From NCBI RefSeq assembly GCF_900109525.1, contig NZ_FOAN01000016.1, positions 1 through 64,000 of the forward strand: 64,000 nt of DNA, read 5' to 3'. This DNA comes from Allobosea lupini. GTDB lineage: Bacteria; Pseudomonadota; Alphaproteobacteria; Rhizobiales; Beijerinckiaceae. The position numbers and the translations under genes were made by a program. Shown here in pieces: positions 57,332 through 64,000 of the stretch (position 1 is its first letter; each line of letters starts with the position of its first letter). Under the pieces are notes generated by a model, which was given only the letters and a program-made list of their open reading frames with translations, was not told the DNA's origin and did no database searches.

Positions 57332-57755
57332 CCGCCTTGGCTTCGACCCAGCCGCCGAGCGTGCCGTCGGCGAGATGCTCGCGCTTCCAGAACGGGGCGC
57401 GGGTCTTGAGATAATCCATCAGGAAATCGGCCGCCTCGAAGGCCTCGCGGCGATGGCTGGAGGCCGCGATGACCAGCACGATCTGCTCGCCCGGCCTGAT
57501 CAGCCCATAGCGATGGATGGCGACGAGACCCGAGAGCGGCCAGCGCTCGGCCGCCTCGGCGGCGACCCGGGCGATCTCGGCCTCGGCCATCCCCGGATAG
57601 TGTTCCAGCTCGAGCGCCGCGAGCCGGCCGCTCTCGTCGCGGCAGAGGCCGGCGAAGCTGACGACAGCGCCGATATTCGTATTGTCTGAGGTCAGCGCGG
57701 CCATCTCGGCGCCGATGTCGAAATCCTCGCGCTGGATGCGGACGAGCGGCGTCAT
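57291..57755 (-). CDS. moaE: Molybdopterin synthase catalytic subunit MoaE
   Basis: 154 residues. GAVVSFAGLCRDESGRLAAL, ELEHYPGMAEAEIARVAAEA, LVAIHRYGLIRPGEQIVLVI and LKTRAPFWKREHLADGTLGG are diagnostic; the last includes the catalytic lysines. With MoaD it converts cPMP to molybdopterin. It lies 16 nt after moaD in the uvrC-pgsA-moaD-moaE operon. The C-terminal acidic tail (EAKADDDDAAQRWEQVS) is a common minor extension. Confidence 0.97.
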   Translation of the reverse strand: MTPLVRIQREDFDIGAEMAALTSDNTNIGAVVSFAGLCRDESGRLAALELEHYPGMAEAEIARVAAEAAERWPLSGLVAIHRYGLIRPGEQIVLVIAASSHRREAFEAADFLMDYLKTRAPFWKREHLADGTLGGWVEAKADDDDAAQRWEQVS

Positions 57756-57771
57756 GTCCGGCCCTGCAAGG

Positions 57772-58053
57772 TCAGCCGCCGGTCATCGGCGGGAAGAAGG
57801 CGATCTCGCGGGCGCCGGCGATGGTCGTGGCCGGCTTGGCATGAGTCTGGTCGATCGCTGCACGCACGATCGATTCGTTCTCGAAGGCGAGCTCATAGCC
57901 CTCGCCGCGGCTCTTCAGCCAGCGCACAAGGTCGGCGATGGTCGCCGTGCCGGCGGGCGGCGTCACGGTTTCATCGGTGAGCCCGACGCGCTCGCGCACC
58001 CAGGCGAAATAGACCAGCTTCAGGCTGGCGGGTTCGGTGGTTGCCATGGTCAT
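57772..58053 (-). CDS. moaD: Molybdopterin synthase sulfur carrier subunit MoaD
   Basis: 93 residues with a ubiquitin-like fold. LKLVYFAWVRERVGLTDETV leads to the C-terminal Gly-Gly (FFPPMTGG) that is adenylated and thiocarboxylated. It donates sulfur to cPMP through MoaE. The ATG overlaps the pgsA stop by 4 nt (ATGA); a second ATG six bases in is possible. Slightly longer than the typical 81-85 residues because of the N-terminus. Confidence 0.96.
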   Translation of the reverse strand: MTMATTEPASLKLVYFAWVRERVGLTDETVTPPAGTATIADLVRWLKSRGEGYELAFENESIVRAAIDQTHAKPATTIAGAREIAFFPPMTGG

Positions 58054-58670
58054 GACGCGCGCTCGTCCTCCTCGACGAGATGGCGGATGCCGGAATTCAG
58101 GTAGTCCCAGCCGGTATAGATCGTCAGCAGCGCCGCGACCCACAGCATCACGATCCCGATCTGGGTGTTGTACGGCAGGACCTTGTCCCCGGCCGGGCCG
58201 GCGACGAGAAAGCCGAGCGCGAACAACTGCGCCGTGGTCTTGTATTTGGCGACCTTGCTGACGGGAACGCTGACCTTCAGCTCGGCCAGGAACTCGCGCA
58301 GGCCCGAAACCAGGATTTCACGGCAAAGGATGACGATCGCCGCCCAGATCGCCCAGCCCTTGATCGTCTCGGTGTGGACCAGCATCAGCAGCAGGGCGCA
58401 GACCAGAAGCTTGTCGGCGATCGGATCGAGCATGCGCCCGATCGCCGATTGCTGGCCCCAGCTTCGGGCGAGCCAGCCGTCGAGATAGTCGGTGACGGCG
58501 GCGACGACATAGATTCCCAGCGCCGTCCAGCGGGCCCAGTCGTCCCAGGGCCAGAACAGCAGCGCAACCAGCGCCGGAATCGCGACGATCCGGCCGTAGG
58601 TGAGAAGGTTCGGCAGGGACCATGGTCCCCGGCGGCGGATGGCTTCGTTGAGACTCGTCACGACGCTCAC
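58050..58670 (-). CDS. pgsA: CDP-diacylglycerol-glycerol-3-phosphate 3-phosphatidyltransferase
   Basis: 206 residues. The CDP-alcohol phosphotransferase motif is clear: DYLDGWLARSWGQQSAIGRM followed by LDPIADK. Four to five transmembrane helices follow, with LCREILVSGLREF. It makes phosphatidylglycerophosphate, the committed step to phosphatidylglycerol, in the inner membrane. GTG 58670 was chosen with AAGGGG upstream; a TTG at 58673 is also possible. It sits between uvrC and moaD. Confidence 0.96.
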   Translation of the reverse strand: MSVVTSLNEAIRRRGPWSLPNLLTYGRIVAIPALVALLFWPWDDWARWTALGIYVVAAVTDYLDGWLARSWGQQSAIGRMLDPIADKLLVCALLLMLVHTETIKGWAIWAAIVILCREILVSGLREFLAELKVSVPVSKVAKYKTTAQLFALGFLVAGPAGDKVLPYNTQIGIVMLWVAALLTIYTGWDYLNSGIRHLVEEDERAS

Positions 58671-58727
58671 CAAAGCAGCCCCTTCATGACAGCGTCAACA
58701 CGCAAGAGTGTGACCCCGCCATTCCGC

Positions 58728-60881
58728 TCAATGCTCATGGAAGTGGGCATGCACCGCCTTCGCCGTCGCGGCGTTGACGCCGGGGGTCCGCATCAGGTCG
58801 TCGAGCTTGGCGCGCTGGATCGCCTTCACCGTGCCGAAATGCAGCAGCAGTGCCCGTTTGCGCGACGGGCCGATGCCCGGAATCTCGTCGAGCGGGTTGG
58901 TCTTGATGTCGCGCTTGCGCTTGGCGCGATGCGTCCCGATGGCGAAGCGGTGGGCCTCGTCGCGCAGGCGCTGGATGAAGAACAGGGCCGGATCGCGCGG
59001 CGGCAGCTTGAACGGCTCCTTGCCGGCCATGAAGAAGGTCTCGCGCATGGCGTTGCGGTCTTCGCCCTTGGCGATGGCGACGAGCGCGATGTCAGTAACC
59101 CCGCATTCGGCCATGATCTTCCTGGCAGCCTCGAACTGCCCCTTGCCGCCGTCGACGATGACGAGGTCGGGGCGCGACGGGAAGGTTGAGTCGTCGGGCC
59201 CTGATACTGCCGAAAGAGGGGCTTCCTCTCCCTGCTTGTGGGGAAAAGCCAGAGAGGGAGGTATGCCACCCTCGACATCTGGTGGGCTGGGCTCAGGAGC
59301 GTTCGCGGGTGCGATCCCCCCCTCTGCCACAAGGGAAGAAGGCCCCCGCGCCTCGTCCGGCAAGGTCGAAGCCGTCCCGCTCTCCTTCGCCAGCCGTGTG
59401 AACCGCCGCTTCAGCACCTCGCGCATCATGCCGAAATCGTCGCCGGCGATGGTGTCGGACGAGATATTGAAGGTGCGGTAATGGCTCTTCATGAAGCCGT
59501 CCCGCCCGGCGACGACCATGCCGCCGACCGCGTTGGTGCCCATGATGTGCGAGTTGTCGTAGACCTCGACGCGGCGTGGTGCTCTCTCGAGGCCGAAGGC
59601 GGTGCCGAGCGCATTGAGCAGGCTCTGCTGGCCGGCGCTGTCGGCGAGCTTGCGGGCGAGCGCCTCATGCGCGTTCTTCTGGGCATGGGCGACGAGATCG
59701 CGCCGCTCGCCGCGCTTGGGCGTCGCCAGCTCGACCTTGCGGCCGGCGCGCTCACACAGGGCCTGCGCGATCAGGTCGGCCTCAGCCAAATCATGCGAGA
59801 GCAGCACCAGCTTCGGCGGCGGCTTGTCGTCGTAGAACTGGGTGACGACGGAAGCGAGCACCTCGGCCGGGGTCAGGCTCTTGTCGGCGCGCGGGAAGAG
59901 CGCGCGATTGCCCCAGTTCTGCTTGTTGCGGAAGAAGAAGATCTCGACGCAGAACTGCCCCGCCTGCTCGTCAATGGCGAAGACGTCGGCCTCCTCGACT
60001 CCTTGCGTGTTGATGTCCTGCCCGGCCTGCACGGCGGAGAGCGCCGCCAGCCGGTCGCGGTAGCGCGCCGCCTTCTCGAATTCGAGCTCCTCGGCCGCCG
60101 CCTGCATGCGCCTGGAGAGCAGTTCCTTCACCGCCGAGGAGCGGCCGGAGAGGAAGGCGCGCGCCTGGTCGGCGAGGCCCTGATAGTCGCCGTGCGAGAT
60201 CTCGCCGGTGCAGGGACCGGAGCAGCGCTTGATCTGGAAGAGCAGGCAGGGCCGCGTGCGGTTCTCGTAATAGCTGTCCGAGCAGGAGCGCAGCAGAAAC
60301 GCCTTCTGCAGGGCGTCGATCGTGCGCTCGACCGCCCAGACCGAGGCGAAGGGGCCGAAATAGTCGCCCTTGCGCTGGCGCGAGCCGCGATGCTTGGCGA
60401 TCTGCGGCGCCGGATGGTCGCCGGACAGGAAGATGTAGGGGAAGGATTTGTCGTCGCGCAGCAGCACGTTGTAGCGCGGCCGCAGCTGCTTGATCAGGTT
60501 CGATTCGAGCAGCAGCGCCTCGGTCTCGGTGCCGGTGGTGACGAACTCCATGTTCGCGGTCTCGGCGATCATGCGCGCCACGGCATTGGTGTGCGCCATG
60601 CCGCGGGCATAAGCCGTGACCCGGTTCTTCAGGCTCTTGGCCTTGCCGACATAGAGCACCTCGCCGGCGCGATCGAACATCCGGTAGACGCCGGGCCGGT
60701 TCGGCAGGTGCTTGGCGAAGTCGGCGATCACCTCAATGCCGGCCTTCAGCGCGCTGGGGGCGGCTTCGCCGAGGTCAAGCCCCGCTTCGGGCGGGGGAAG
60801 GATATCCTCCTCGTCCTTGAAGTCGTCGTCCGGCAGCTCTTGCTCCGGTGGCTCTTGGCGTTCGCGATTCATGACCTGCAT
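58728..60881 (-). CDS. uvrC: Excinuclease ABC subunit C, with an in-frame repeat-derived insert
   Basis: 717 residues. The GIY-YIG domain is near 60-145 ([32 protein letters not shown]). The UVR motif lies near 257-290 ([14 protein letters not shown]). The RNase H-like endonuclease has [20 protein letters not shown] and [17 protein letters not shown], and tandem helix-hairpin-helix motifs end it. It makes both incisions in nucleotide excision repair. Residues about 510-565 form a Pro/Gly/Ser-rich insert encoded by a palindromic repeat inside the endonuclease domain, in frame. It leads the pgsA-moaD-moaE operon. Confidence 0.97.
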   Translation of the reverse strand: MQVMNRERQEPPEQELPDDDFKDEEDILPPPEAGLDLGEAAPSALKAGIEVIADFAKHLPNRPGVYRMFDRAGEVLYVGKAKSLKNRVTAYARGMAHTNAVARMIAETANMEFVTTGTETEALLLESNLIKQLRPRYNVLLRDDKSFPYIFLSGDHPAPQIAKHRGSRQRKGDYFGPFASVWAVERTIDALQKAFLLRSCSDSYYENRTRPCLLFQIKRCSGPCTGEISHGDYQGLADQARAFLSGRSSAVKELLSRRMQAAAEELEFEKAARYRDRLAALSAVQAGQDINTQGVEEADVFAIDEQAGQFCVEIFFFRNKQNWGNRALFPRADKSLTPAEVLASVVTQFYDDKPPPKLVLLSHDLAEADLIAQALCERAGRKVELATPKRGERRDLVAHAQKNAHEALARKLADSAGQQSLLNALGTAFGLERAPRRVEVYDNSHIMGTNAVGGMVVAGRDGFMKSHYRTFNISSDTIAGDDFGMMREVLKRRFTRLAKESGTASTLPDEARGPSSLVAEGGIAPANAPEPSPPDVEGGIPPSLAFPHKQGEEAPLSAVSGPDDSTFPSRPDLVIVDGGKGQFEAARKIMAECGVTDIALVAIAKGEDRNAMRETFFMAGKEPFKLPPRDPALFFIQRLRDEAHRFAIGTHRAKRKRDIKTNPLDEIPGIGPSRKRALLLHFGTVKAIQRAKLDDLMRTPGVNAATAKAVHAHFHEH
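59205..59355. repeat. Palindromic repeat pair inserted in frame in uvrC
   Basis: On the plus strand CTTCCTCTC (59222-59230) pairs with GAGAGGGAG (59252-59260). A second, inverted-looking unit follows with CCCCCCTCTGCCACAAGGGA. The style (CCTCTCCC-TGCTTGTGGGG) matches intergenic palindromes of GC-rich Hyphomicrobiales. It adds about 45-50 codons without a stop between the conserved [12 protein letters not shown] and [12 protein letters not shown] blocks of UvrC. Confidence 0.65.
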
Positions 60882-61021
60882 GTAGGATGCCGCAGCCGCT
60901 TCGTCATGTCAGGAGCGCGGCGGAATTCGGCAACGTCTCATTCGCCATTCCGAAGGGTTGCGCTTCGGGTGACCTGCAAGGTGCGGTAGAAGCAGGCCTT
61001 CGCTCGCTTCGAGATCACACC

Positions 61022-61588
61022 ATGGCTGTCGATTGGCTCGTAAAGGCTGCATTGTTCGTCCCGGCCTTCATGGCGATCACCGCGCTTTGCGTCTGTCTGC
61101 AGCGGCGGCGGGCGCGGCGGCATGGCGAATGGCGCTATCTGACGCCCGGCCCATATCTCTGGTTCGGCCTGTTCTCCGGCCTCCTTGTCACCGCCGTCGC
61201 GACGCTGGTGGTCTGGGGCGAGCGTGTCGATCGGACCTCCGGCCTGCTCTTCACCAGTGCCTCCGCCGGCCTCACCCTCTTCCTCGCCGCCAGCGCCCTG
61301 ATCGAGCAGGTGCGCTGGAACGGAGAGCGCGTCGAGCGCCGGACCGTCTCGGGGCGGACCGTGTCGATGAGCTGGCATGAGCTCGCCCGCGTCGGCGTGG
61401 AATGGACCGGCTATATCTGGATTTCTTCTTTCGAGGGGCCGCGCCTGCGCTTCTCGCCCTACGATAATGGCTTCGACGAACTGGTGATGACGATCAATCA
61501 CCATCTGCCGACGGACCTCCCGCCAGCCTCGCCGGAGCTGGACGGCGAGCCGTTGCTGGCGGAAGCACAAGTGCGCGGAGGGGGCTAA
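61022..61588 (+). CDS. Hypothetical membrane protein with C-terminal PH-like domain
   Basis: 188 residues. Two to three hydrophobic segments occur: about 5-24, 46-66 (LWFGLFSGLLVTAVATLVVW) and 74-93. A soluble part (about 96-165) has alternating strands, VRWNGERVERRTVSGRTVSM and GYIWISSFEGPRLRFSPYDN, which looks like a small PH-type (bPH) beta domain. No family is assigned with confidence. It is divergent from uvrC and upstream of lgt by 76 nt. Confidence 0.78.
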   Translation: MAVDWLVKAALFVPAFMAITALCVCLQRRRARRHGEWRYLTPGPYLWFGLFSGLLVTAVATLVVWGERVDRTSGLLFTSASAGLTLFLAASALIEQVRWNGERVERRTVSGRTVSMSWHELARVGVEWTGYIWISSFEGPRLRFSPYDNGFDELVMTINHHLPTDLPPASPELDGEPLLAEAQVRGGG

Positions 61589-61664
61589 GCGCGGCTCTCT
61601 GACCACTTGACCGGGATGCCGTGCCGCCTGCATCACCGCACCGCGCAACCCGGACCCCTCGCCC

Positions 61665-62489
61665 ATGCCCGTCTTCGCCCTCCCTTTTCCGGTGATCGAC
61701 CCGGTCGCGCTGCAGCTCGGCCCGCTCTCGATCAAATGGTATGGGCTCGCCTATGTCGTCGGCCTGCTCGGCGGCTGGTGGTATGCGCGCAAGCTCGCCG
61801 CGGCCGAGGCGCTCTGGGGAGGACGCAGGCGGCCCGAGGTCGATTCGCTCGACGATTTCCTGCTGTTCGCTGCGCTCGGCGTCGTGATCGGTGGCCGGCT
61901 CGGCTTCGTGCTGTTCTATAATCTCGGCGAGTACCTCGCCAATCCGCTGGAGATCTTCGCGGTCTGGAAGGGTGGCATGTCCTTCCATGGCGGGCTCGTC
62001 GGCGCTGCGGCCGGCCTGTGGGTCTTCGCCATCAGGCGCGGCTACCCGCCGCTCTCGGCGCTCGATCTGGGTGCTGCGGTGGCGCCGATCGGCCTGTTCC
62101 TCGGCCGCATCGCCAACTTCGTCAATGGCGAGCTCTGGGGCCGCCCGGCGCCGGACGTGCCCTGGGCGATCGTGTTTCCGCATGGCGGCCCGGTGCCGCG
62201 CCATCCGAGCCAGCTCTACGAGGCCTTCAGCGAAGGGCTGCTCCTGCTGGTGCTGTTGATGATCGTCGTCCGCGTGGGGGGCCTGAAGCGCCCCGGTCTT
62301 GTCGCCGGGCTGTTCGGCATCGGCTATGGCATCGCCCGCACGACCTGCGAGTTCTTCCGCGAGCCCGATCCGCAGCTTGGCTTCCTGTTCGGGACGAGCT
62401 GGCTGACAATGGGCATGGTGCTGTCGGCGCCGCTGTTCCTCGCCGGTCTTGTCCTCGTCCTGCGGCGCAAGGAGCCGGCTGAAGCGTGA
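61665..62489 (+). CDS. lgt: Phosphatidylglycerol-prolipoprotein diacylglyceryl transferase
   Basis: 274 residues with seven predicted helices. SIKWYGLAYVVGLLGGWWYA, GGMSFHGGLVGAA (catalytic His-Gly-Gly), the Lgt signature GRIANFVNGELWGRP and HPSQLYEAFSEGLLL are all present. It attaches diacylglycerol to the lipobox cysteine of preprolipoproteins in the inner membrane. The stop overlaps the GTG start of the MidA-like gene, and the three-gene lgt-midA-pgeF order is usual for the group. Confidence 0.98.
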   Translation: MPVFALPFPVIDPVALQLGPLSIKWYGLAYVVGLLGGWWYARKLAAAEALWGGRRRPEVDSLDDFLLFAALGVVIGGRLGFVLFYNLGEYLANPLEIFAVWKGGMSFHGGLVGAAAGLWVFAIRRGYPPLSALDLGAAVAPIGLFLGRIANFVNGELWGRPAPDVPWAIVFPHGGPVPRHPSQLYEAFSEGLLLLVLLMIVVRVGGLKRPGLVAGLFGIGYGIARTTCEFFREPDPQLGFLFGTSWLTMGMVLSAPLFLAGLVLVLRRKEPAEA

Positions 62490-63589
62490 GCCTCCTGGCG
62501 CAGGAACTCGCGGAGCTGATCCGCCAGGAGGGACCGCTAGGCGTGTCCCGCTATATGGCGCTCTGCCTCGGCCATCCCCGCCATGGCTACTATATGAAGC
62601 AGGACCCGTTCGGCGCCGACGGGGACTTCACCACCGCACCCGAGATCAGCCAGATCTTCGGCGAACTGATCGGTCTCTGGGCCGCGAGCGTCTGGCAGGC
62701 GATGGGTGCGCCGGCCTCGATCCGCTTTGTCGAGCTCGGGCCGGGGCGCGGCACGCTGATGCAGGACATGCTGCGGGCGGCGGGGGCGCTGCCGGCCTTT
62801 CGCGAAGCGCTCTCGGTTCATCTGGTCGAGACCAGCCCGGTGCTGCGCGAGCGGCAAAGAGAGGCGCTGGTTGCGAGCGTAGCGCAGCCGCACTGGCATG
62901 ATCGGATCGACCAGGCGCTGGACGGCCCAGCGATCGTCGTCGCCAACGAGTTCCTCGACGCATTGCCGCTCGACCAGTTCGTGCGCACGCCGGAGGGCTG
63001 GCGCGAGCGGCTGGTCGGGTTGGATGACGAAGGCGGGCTCGCATTCGGCTTGGCGGGAGAGACCGACAACTCGCTTTCGGGCGGTGCTCCGATCGGCTCG
63101 GTGCTGGAACAGCCCACCGCCGCATTGGAAGCGGTCGCGGCCATCGCCCGCCATGTCGCAACCGCAGGCGGTGCCGGGTTGTTCATCGATTACGGCCCGG
63201 CCCGCTCCGGCTTCGGCGATACGCTGCAGGCGCTGAAGCGCCATGCCTTCGTCGACGTGCTGGCCGAGCCGGGCGATGCCGACCTCACAGTCCATGTCGA
63301 CTTCGCCCGGATGGCGCAGACGGGGCTCGCGGCCGGAGCGGCGGCGCATGGCCCGGTCACGCAGCGCGACTTCCTGTTGGCGCTCGGGCTGCAGCAGCGC
63401 TTCGAGGCGCTGTCCCGCCGCGCGACGCCGGCACAGGTCGAGACCCTCGCCAGCGGAATCGAACGTCTGATCGAGACCGGGCCGGCGGCGATGGGCGAGC
63501 TCTTCAAGGTGCTGGCGGTGGCCGACCCGAAACTGCCGCTGCTGCCCGGATTTGACCTTCATAGCCTGCCAGAGCAGGGCCGCCCCTGA
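62486..63589 (+). CDS. MidA/NDUFAF7-family SAM-dependent protein arginine methyltransferase-like
   Basis: 367 residues from a GTG overlapping the lgt stop (GTGA). GPLGVSRYMALCLGHPRHGY, GDFTTAPEISQIFGELIGLW, FVELGPGRGTLMQDMLRAAG (SAM site, near 79) and IVVANEFLDALPLDQFV are characteristic. Mitochondrial NDUFAF7 dimethylates an arginine of a complex I subunit; the bacterial counterpart probably also helps respiratory complex I, but that is inference. It is translationally coupled to lgt. Confidence 0.95.
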   Translation: MSLLAQELAELIRQEGPLGVSRYMALCLGHPRHGYYMKQDPFGADGDFTTAPEISQIFGELIGLWAASVWQAMGAPASIRFVELGPGRGTLMQDMLRAAGALPAFREALSVHLVETSPVLRERQREALVASVAQPHWHDRIDQALDGPAIVVANEFLDALPLDQFVRTPEGWRERLVGLDDEGGLAFGLAGETDNSLSGGAPIGSVLEQPTAALEAVAAIARHVATAGGAGLFIDYGPARSGFGDTLQALKRHAFVDVLAEPGDADLTVHVDFARMAQTGLAAGAAAHGPVTQRDFLLALGLQQRFEALSRRATPAQVETLASGIERLIETGPAAMGELFKVLAVADPKLPLLPGFDLHSLPEQGRP

Positions 63590-63605
63590 GAATGGATGCA
63601 CCGCC

Positions 63606-64000
63606 ATGTTCATCACCTCGCCCGAACTCGCCCAACAACCCGGCATTCGCCACGCCTTCTTCACCCGGGAGGGCGGCGTCTCCGGCGGGATCTACGCTTC
63701 GCTGAATGGCGGGCTCGGCTCGAATGACGACCAGGCCCATATCGCCGAAAATCGCGCCCGCATGGCTAGGCAGATGGGCGTCGAGCGCGACCGGCTGGTC
63801 AGCGTCCACCAGGTGCATTCGCCGGATGTGGCCGTGGTCACCGGCCCCTGGCCAGGGGAGCGGCCCAAGGCCGATGCGATGGTCACGATCGCGCATGGCG
63901 TCGCGCTTGGCATCTCCACCGCCGATTGCGGCCCGATCCTGTTCGCCGACTCGGAGGCCGGCGTGATCGGCGCCGCCCATTCCGGCTGGAAGGGCGCCTT
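63606..64000 (+). CDS. pgeF: PgeF/YfiH laccase-domain protein, partial at the window edge
   Basis: The first 131 codons of a protein that usually has about 250-260 residues; the window ends inside it. HAFFTREGGVSGGIYASLNG, VHQVHSPDVAVV, GISTADCGPILFAD and GAAHSGWKGA are the signatures, with metal-binding His, Cys and His. PgeF removes misincorporated residues from UDP-MurNAc stem peptides ('peptidoglycan editing factor'); purine-nucleoside activity is also described in the family. It starts 16 nt after the midA stop and is third in the operon. Confidence 0.95.
   Translation, partial: MFITSPELAQQPGIRHAFFTREGGVSGGIYASLNGGLGSNDDQAHIAENRARMARQMGVERDRLVSVHQVHSPDVAVVTGPWPGERPKADAMVTIAHGVALGISTADCGPILFADSEAGVIGAAHSGWKGA

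Overview
This is 64 kb of GC-rich, densely coding chromosome from an alphaproteobacterium, almost certainly of the order Hyphomicrobiales (Rhizobiales). The pointers are the uvrC-pgsA-moaD-moaE operon, trxB followed by an LsrB/VtlR-type LysR gene with an AbcR-like small RNA behind it, the dnaG-rpoD pair, an Irr-type palindrome in front of mbfA, and a DnaG without zinc-finger cysteines. The gene mix resembles Bosea/Methylobacterium relatives, but the genus is a guess. No rRNA, phage, insertion sequence, CRISPR array or origin was seen. One tRNA (CAT anticodon) sits at the left edge.

Layout. 0-7.4 kb: tRNA; a secreted intradiol-dioxygenase-like protein with a ferric-reductase-like membrane protein; the iron exporter MbfA behind an Irr box; a large chemoreceptor; an operon of core methionine synthase, a small membrane protein and an acyl-CoA thioesterase. 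7.4-18 kb: small metabolic, transport and regulatory genes (VOC protein, MFS, ketopantoate reductase-like, DJ-1/PfpI, PAS-EAL phosphodiesterase, HlyU-like, a membrane protein/TetR pair, LysE, YjbQ, class V aminotransferase, LysR). 18-27.8 kb: housekeeping (rpoD, dnaG, yqeY, carA, prephenate dehydrogenase) interrupted by an accessory block of vapBC-lysR, a NIPSNAP protein and a secreted protein. 27.8-36.6 kb: LysR/EamA, a cupin-VOC pair behind three MarR-like operators, a cold-shock gene, an inositol-phosphatase-family gene with a cyclopropane fatty acid synthase, and methyltransferase/DUF1772/racemase-like genes. 36.6-46.8 kb: GtrA, a Zur-type zinc locus (CobW GTPase and AztD), amidohydrolase, LysR/RraA/quinone reductase, ArsR/MFS and a methyltransferase. 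46.8-64 kb: carB, greA, tandem paralogous envelope proteins, Lrp, ELM1-like, trxB-lsrB-AbcR, DUF1176, moaE-moaD-pgsA-uvrC, and lgt-midA-pgeF running off the right edge.

Regulation is the most informative layer. The strongest candidates are: (1) a tyrosine-type attenuator before prephenate dehydrogenase, with a probably leaderless 16-codon leader peptide carrying tandem Tyr codons and 1:2 / 2:3 / 3:4 hairpins; (2) related T-N11-A boxes before lsrB and near -65 of the AbcR-like sRNA, suggesting direct LsrB control; (3) three helically phased MarR-like operators before the cupin-VOC pair with no MarR gene nearby; (4) paired ArsR-type operators between divergent arsR and MFS genes; (5) a 12-bp inverted repeat before the membrane protein-TetR operon; and Irr and Zur boxes. 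Palindromic repeats occur between genes, in the 3' end of the prephenate dehydrogenase gene and in frame inside uvrC. All functions are inferred by reading the sequence; no database search was run.
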